Origin: Clostridiales bacterium
Lineage (GTDB): Bacteria > Bacillota > Clostridia > Oscillospirales > Acutalibacteraceae
Assembly: GCA_012511005.1 (NCBI GenBank)
Contig: JAAZGX010000064.1
Coordinates: forward strand, 1 to 6,379
DNA length: 6,379 nt
Reading direction: 5' to 3'
Of the stretch, positions 5,029 to 6,379 are shown piece after piece. Positions within the stretch are counted from its first letter, which is position 1. The number at the start of each line of letters is the position of its first letter. Below the pieces are notes generated by a model. It was not told where the DNA came from and ran no database searches. It was given only the letters and a program-made list of their open reading frames with translations. Position numbers and translations under genes: made by a program.

Positions 5029-6183
5029 ATGAAAAAGCTTCGTTATGGTATTGTCGGTATCGGCAAGCAGGGGAGTATGTATGCGAAAAGACTCCAAAAA
5101 GGGCTTGATAAAAATGGTGCGCTTGCCTCTGTTTGCGATATTTGCCCAAAAAGGCGAGAGTGGGCAAAGGAAAAGCTTAAAAATGTTCCCGTTTATGAGG
5201 ATTATAATGAGCTTATAAAAGATGAGACTGTTGATGCCGTCGTCGTTGTTACGCCGCATTATTTTCACCCGGAGATAGCTATTAAGGCGTTAGAAAATAA
5301 TAAACATGTCATGATAGACAAGCCGGCGGGAGTTTATACAAAGGCAGTTCGTGAGCTAAATGAATATGCGGCGACAAAGCCGGAGCTTATTTTTGGCATT
5401 ATGTATAATCAGCGCACAAATCCGCTTTATAGAAAAGCGAAAGAGTTTATTGACAGCGGTGATATGGGGGAAATAAAGCGCATAAACTGGATTATTACAA
5501 ATTGGTACCGTCCGCAGGCGTATTACGACCAAGGCGGTTGGCGCGGCACATTTGAAGGTGAGGGCGGCGGTGTGCTTACAAATCAGTGTCCGCACCAGCT
5601 TGATTTATTTCAATGGCTCGGCGGTATGCCGAAATCCGTAAGGGGTTATGCAAAGGTCGGTGTCAACCGTGACATTACTGTTGAGAATGATGTAACATTT
5701 TATACAGAGTATGAAAACGGCGCAAGCGGTGTGTTTGTTACCTCTACTCACGACTATCCGGGTACTAACAGGCTTGAAATTAGCGGCGACGGCGGGCAAA
5801 TTGTTATTGAGCAGAAGTTAGCGACGGAAACTATGGTAATTCACCGCCTTAAAACTAAAGAGTCTGAATTTAATAGGGTAAACGAAAAATTTATGCCCTT
5901 TTTACCTAAAAAGACAAAGCACATTAAAACGGGTATGTTTAAGAACGCATACCGATTAGCTATAATAGGTCAGCATATTAACATTTTCCGCAATTTTTCA
6001 AAAGCCGTACTATACGGCGAAAAGTTAATAGCACCGGGGGTGGAGGGTATAAACGGACTTTTGCTTTCAAACGCCGTGTATTTGTCAAGTTGGTTAGACA
6101 GTGAAGTAAACCTGCCCCTTGACGAGGAGCTTTATTTAACAGAGCTTAACAAACAAATAGAGTATGAAAAACAGAGGTCGTAA
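5029..6183 (+). CDS. Gfo/Idh/MocA-family NAD(P)-dependent oxidoreductase
   Basis: The 384-residue protein is a full-length member of the glucose-fructose oxidoreductase / inositol dehydrogenase / MocA family, cytoplasmic enzymes that oxidise or reduce sugars and cyclitols or act in sugar-transforming cascades. The N-terminal Rossmann fold has the dinucleotide motif GIVGIGKQG (7-15), followed by VVVVTPHYFHPEIAIKAL (71-88). The family's EKP motif appears as DKP (97-99) with the probable catalytic Lys98. The C-terminal alpha/beta domain contains GGGVLTNQCPHQLDL (179-193), the equivalent of the substrate-site GGGxLxDxGxHxxD, with Asn185 in place of Asp and His189 kept. The ATG at 5029 follows GGAGGG by 5 bases. 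It is transcribed alone from its own promoter and ends at its own hairpin. The NQCPH variant is, as far as I recall, shared by many Firmicutes members. The substrate cannot be deduced; a sugar role would fit the KDG kinase seen at the other end, though the two are not linked in an operon. Confidence 0.95.
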   Translation: MKKLRYGIVGIGKQGSMYAKRLQKGLDKNGALASVCDICPKRREWAKEKLKNVPVYEDYNELIKDETVDAVVVVTPHYFHPEIAIKALENNKHVMIDKPAGVYTKAVRELNEYAATKPELIFGIMYNQRTNPLYRKAKEFIDSGDMGEIKRINWIITNWYRPQAYYDQGGWRGTFEGEGGGVLTNQCPHQLDLFQWLGGMPKSVRGYAKVGVNRDITVENDVTFYTEYENGASGVFVTSTHDYPGTNRLEISGDGGQIVIEQKLATETMVIHRLKTKESEFNRVNEKFMPFLPKKTKHIKTGMFKNAYRLAIIGQHINIFRNFSKAVLYGEKLIAPGVEGINGLLLSNAVYLSSWLDSEVNLPLDEELYLTELNKQIEYEKQRS

Positions 6184-6206
6184 CCGAAAACAAAATATAA
6201 AAGAAC

Positions 6207-6246
6207 TGCCCTTGCTCCACTAAATTTGAGCAAGGGCAATTTTTAT
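6207..6246. terminator. intrinsic terminator after the oxidoreductase gene
   Basis: TGCCCTTGCTC (6207-6217) and GAGCAAGGGCA (6228-6238) form a perfect 11-bp stem with a 10-base loop, followed by ATTTTTATT on the plus strand. It is 23 bases past the oxidoreductase stop. The minus-strand flank is also T-rich, so it could serve a leftward gene entering from the right edge. Confidence 0.92.
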
Positions 6247-6298
6247 TGCAAAAACTTACTTAATTCTTTTACATAATAACCTTCGTAATAATAATTGT

Positions 6299-6379
6299 TT
6301 ATAAAGCCTTATGCTTGCTTTTTACGGAATTTATGGCATATGCAAACAGGTAAAAAAGCACGGATATAATAACGATAAC
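6299..6379 (-). CDS. possible C-terminal end of a leftward membrane protein (partial)
   Basis: On the minus strand one frame is open from the window edge to TAA at 6301-6299, giving 26 residues: a hydrophobic stretch (starting VIVIISVLFYLFAYAI) followed by a Lys-rich tail ending KSKHKAL. A membrane helix closing with positive charges is a common C-terminus. The shared terminator at 6207-6238 would fit a convergent gene. One other minus-strand frame is open nearly as long, so the call is tentative; 6247-6298 shows nothing else recognisable. Confidence 0.35.
   Translation of the reverse strand, partial: VIVIISVLFYLFAYAINSVKSKHKAL

Noticed and set aside
4999..5268. Minus-strand open frame over the start of the oxidoreductase
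   Set aside because: It is antisense to the Rossmann-fold coding region and covers the real gene's RBS; no supporting RBS of its own.
5356..5799. Two minus-strand open frames (5356-5595 and 5605-5799)
   Set aside because: Both are shadows of the oxidoreductase coding sequence with no motifs or start signals.

Overview
The window looks like a chromosomal segment of a low-GC Gram-positive bacterium, most likely an uncultured or gut-type Clostridia (Oscillospiraceae/Ruminococcaceae-like). This rests on the AT-rich spacers, the strong GGAGG-type ribosome binding sites, the textbook -35/-10 promoters with 17-bp spacers, a TTG start, and the resemblance of the release factor and MATE proteins to Firmicutes homologues as I remember them. 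No database search was possible, so the taxonomic call is inference.

Layout from left to right. (1) Positions 1-402 hold the 3' end of a PfkB-family sugar kinase, probably 2-dehydro-3-deoxygluconate kinase. (2) A bidirectional terminator hairpin at 415-445 separates it from the convergent prfB (465-1571, minus strand), which encodes release factor 2. This prfB is one uninterrupted frame and lacks the usual in-frame UGA and +1 programmed frameshift. (3) A 223-bp divergent intergenic region holds the prfB promoter (minus) and the promoter of a rightward operon, with inverted repeats that could be regulatory. (4) The operon at 1795-4628 has three tightly spaced genes: a PHP-domain phosphoesterase-like protein with a TTG start and a degenerate last metal-binding motif, an unrecognised 183-residue soluble protein, and a 12-helix MATE exporter whose start overlaps the preceding stop by one base. 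(5) A tRNA-Leu(GAG) gene with encoded CCA follows, with its own perfect-consensus promoter and a long-stem terminator. (6) A monocistronic Gfo/Idh/MocA-type NAD(P)-dependent oxidoreductase (5029-6183) has its own promoter, flanked by an 11-bp direct repeat, and its own terminator. (7) The right edge may contain the C-terminal end of a leftward membrane protein.

Functionally this is mostly housekeeping (translation termination, tRNA) interleaved with sugar metabolism (KDG kinase, Gfo/Idh/MocA oxidoreductase) and one uncharacterised operon. I see no phage, transposon, CRISPR array or defence island. The observations most worth a second look are the frameshift-free prfB, the PHP protein whose canonical GSDFH motif reads GSNFK, its coupling to an unknown protein and an exporter, and the repeats placed on promoters.
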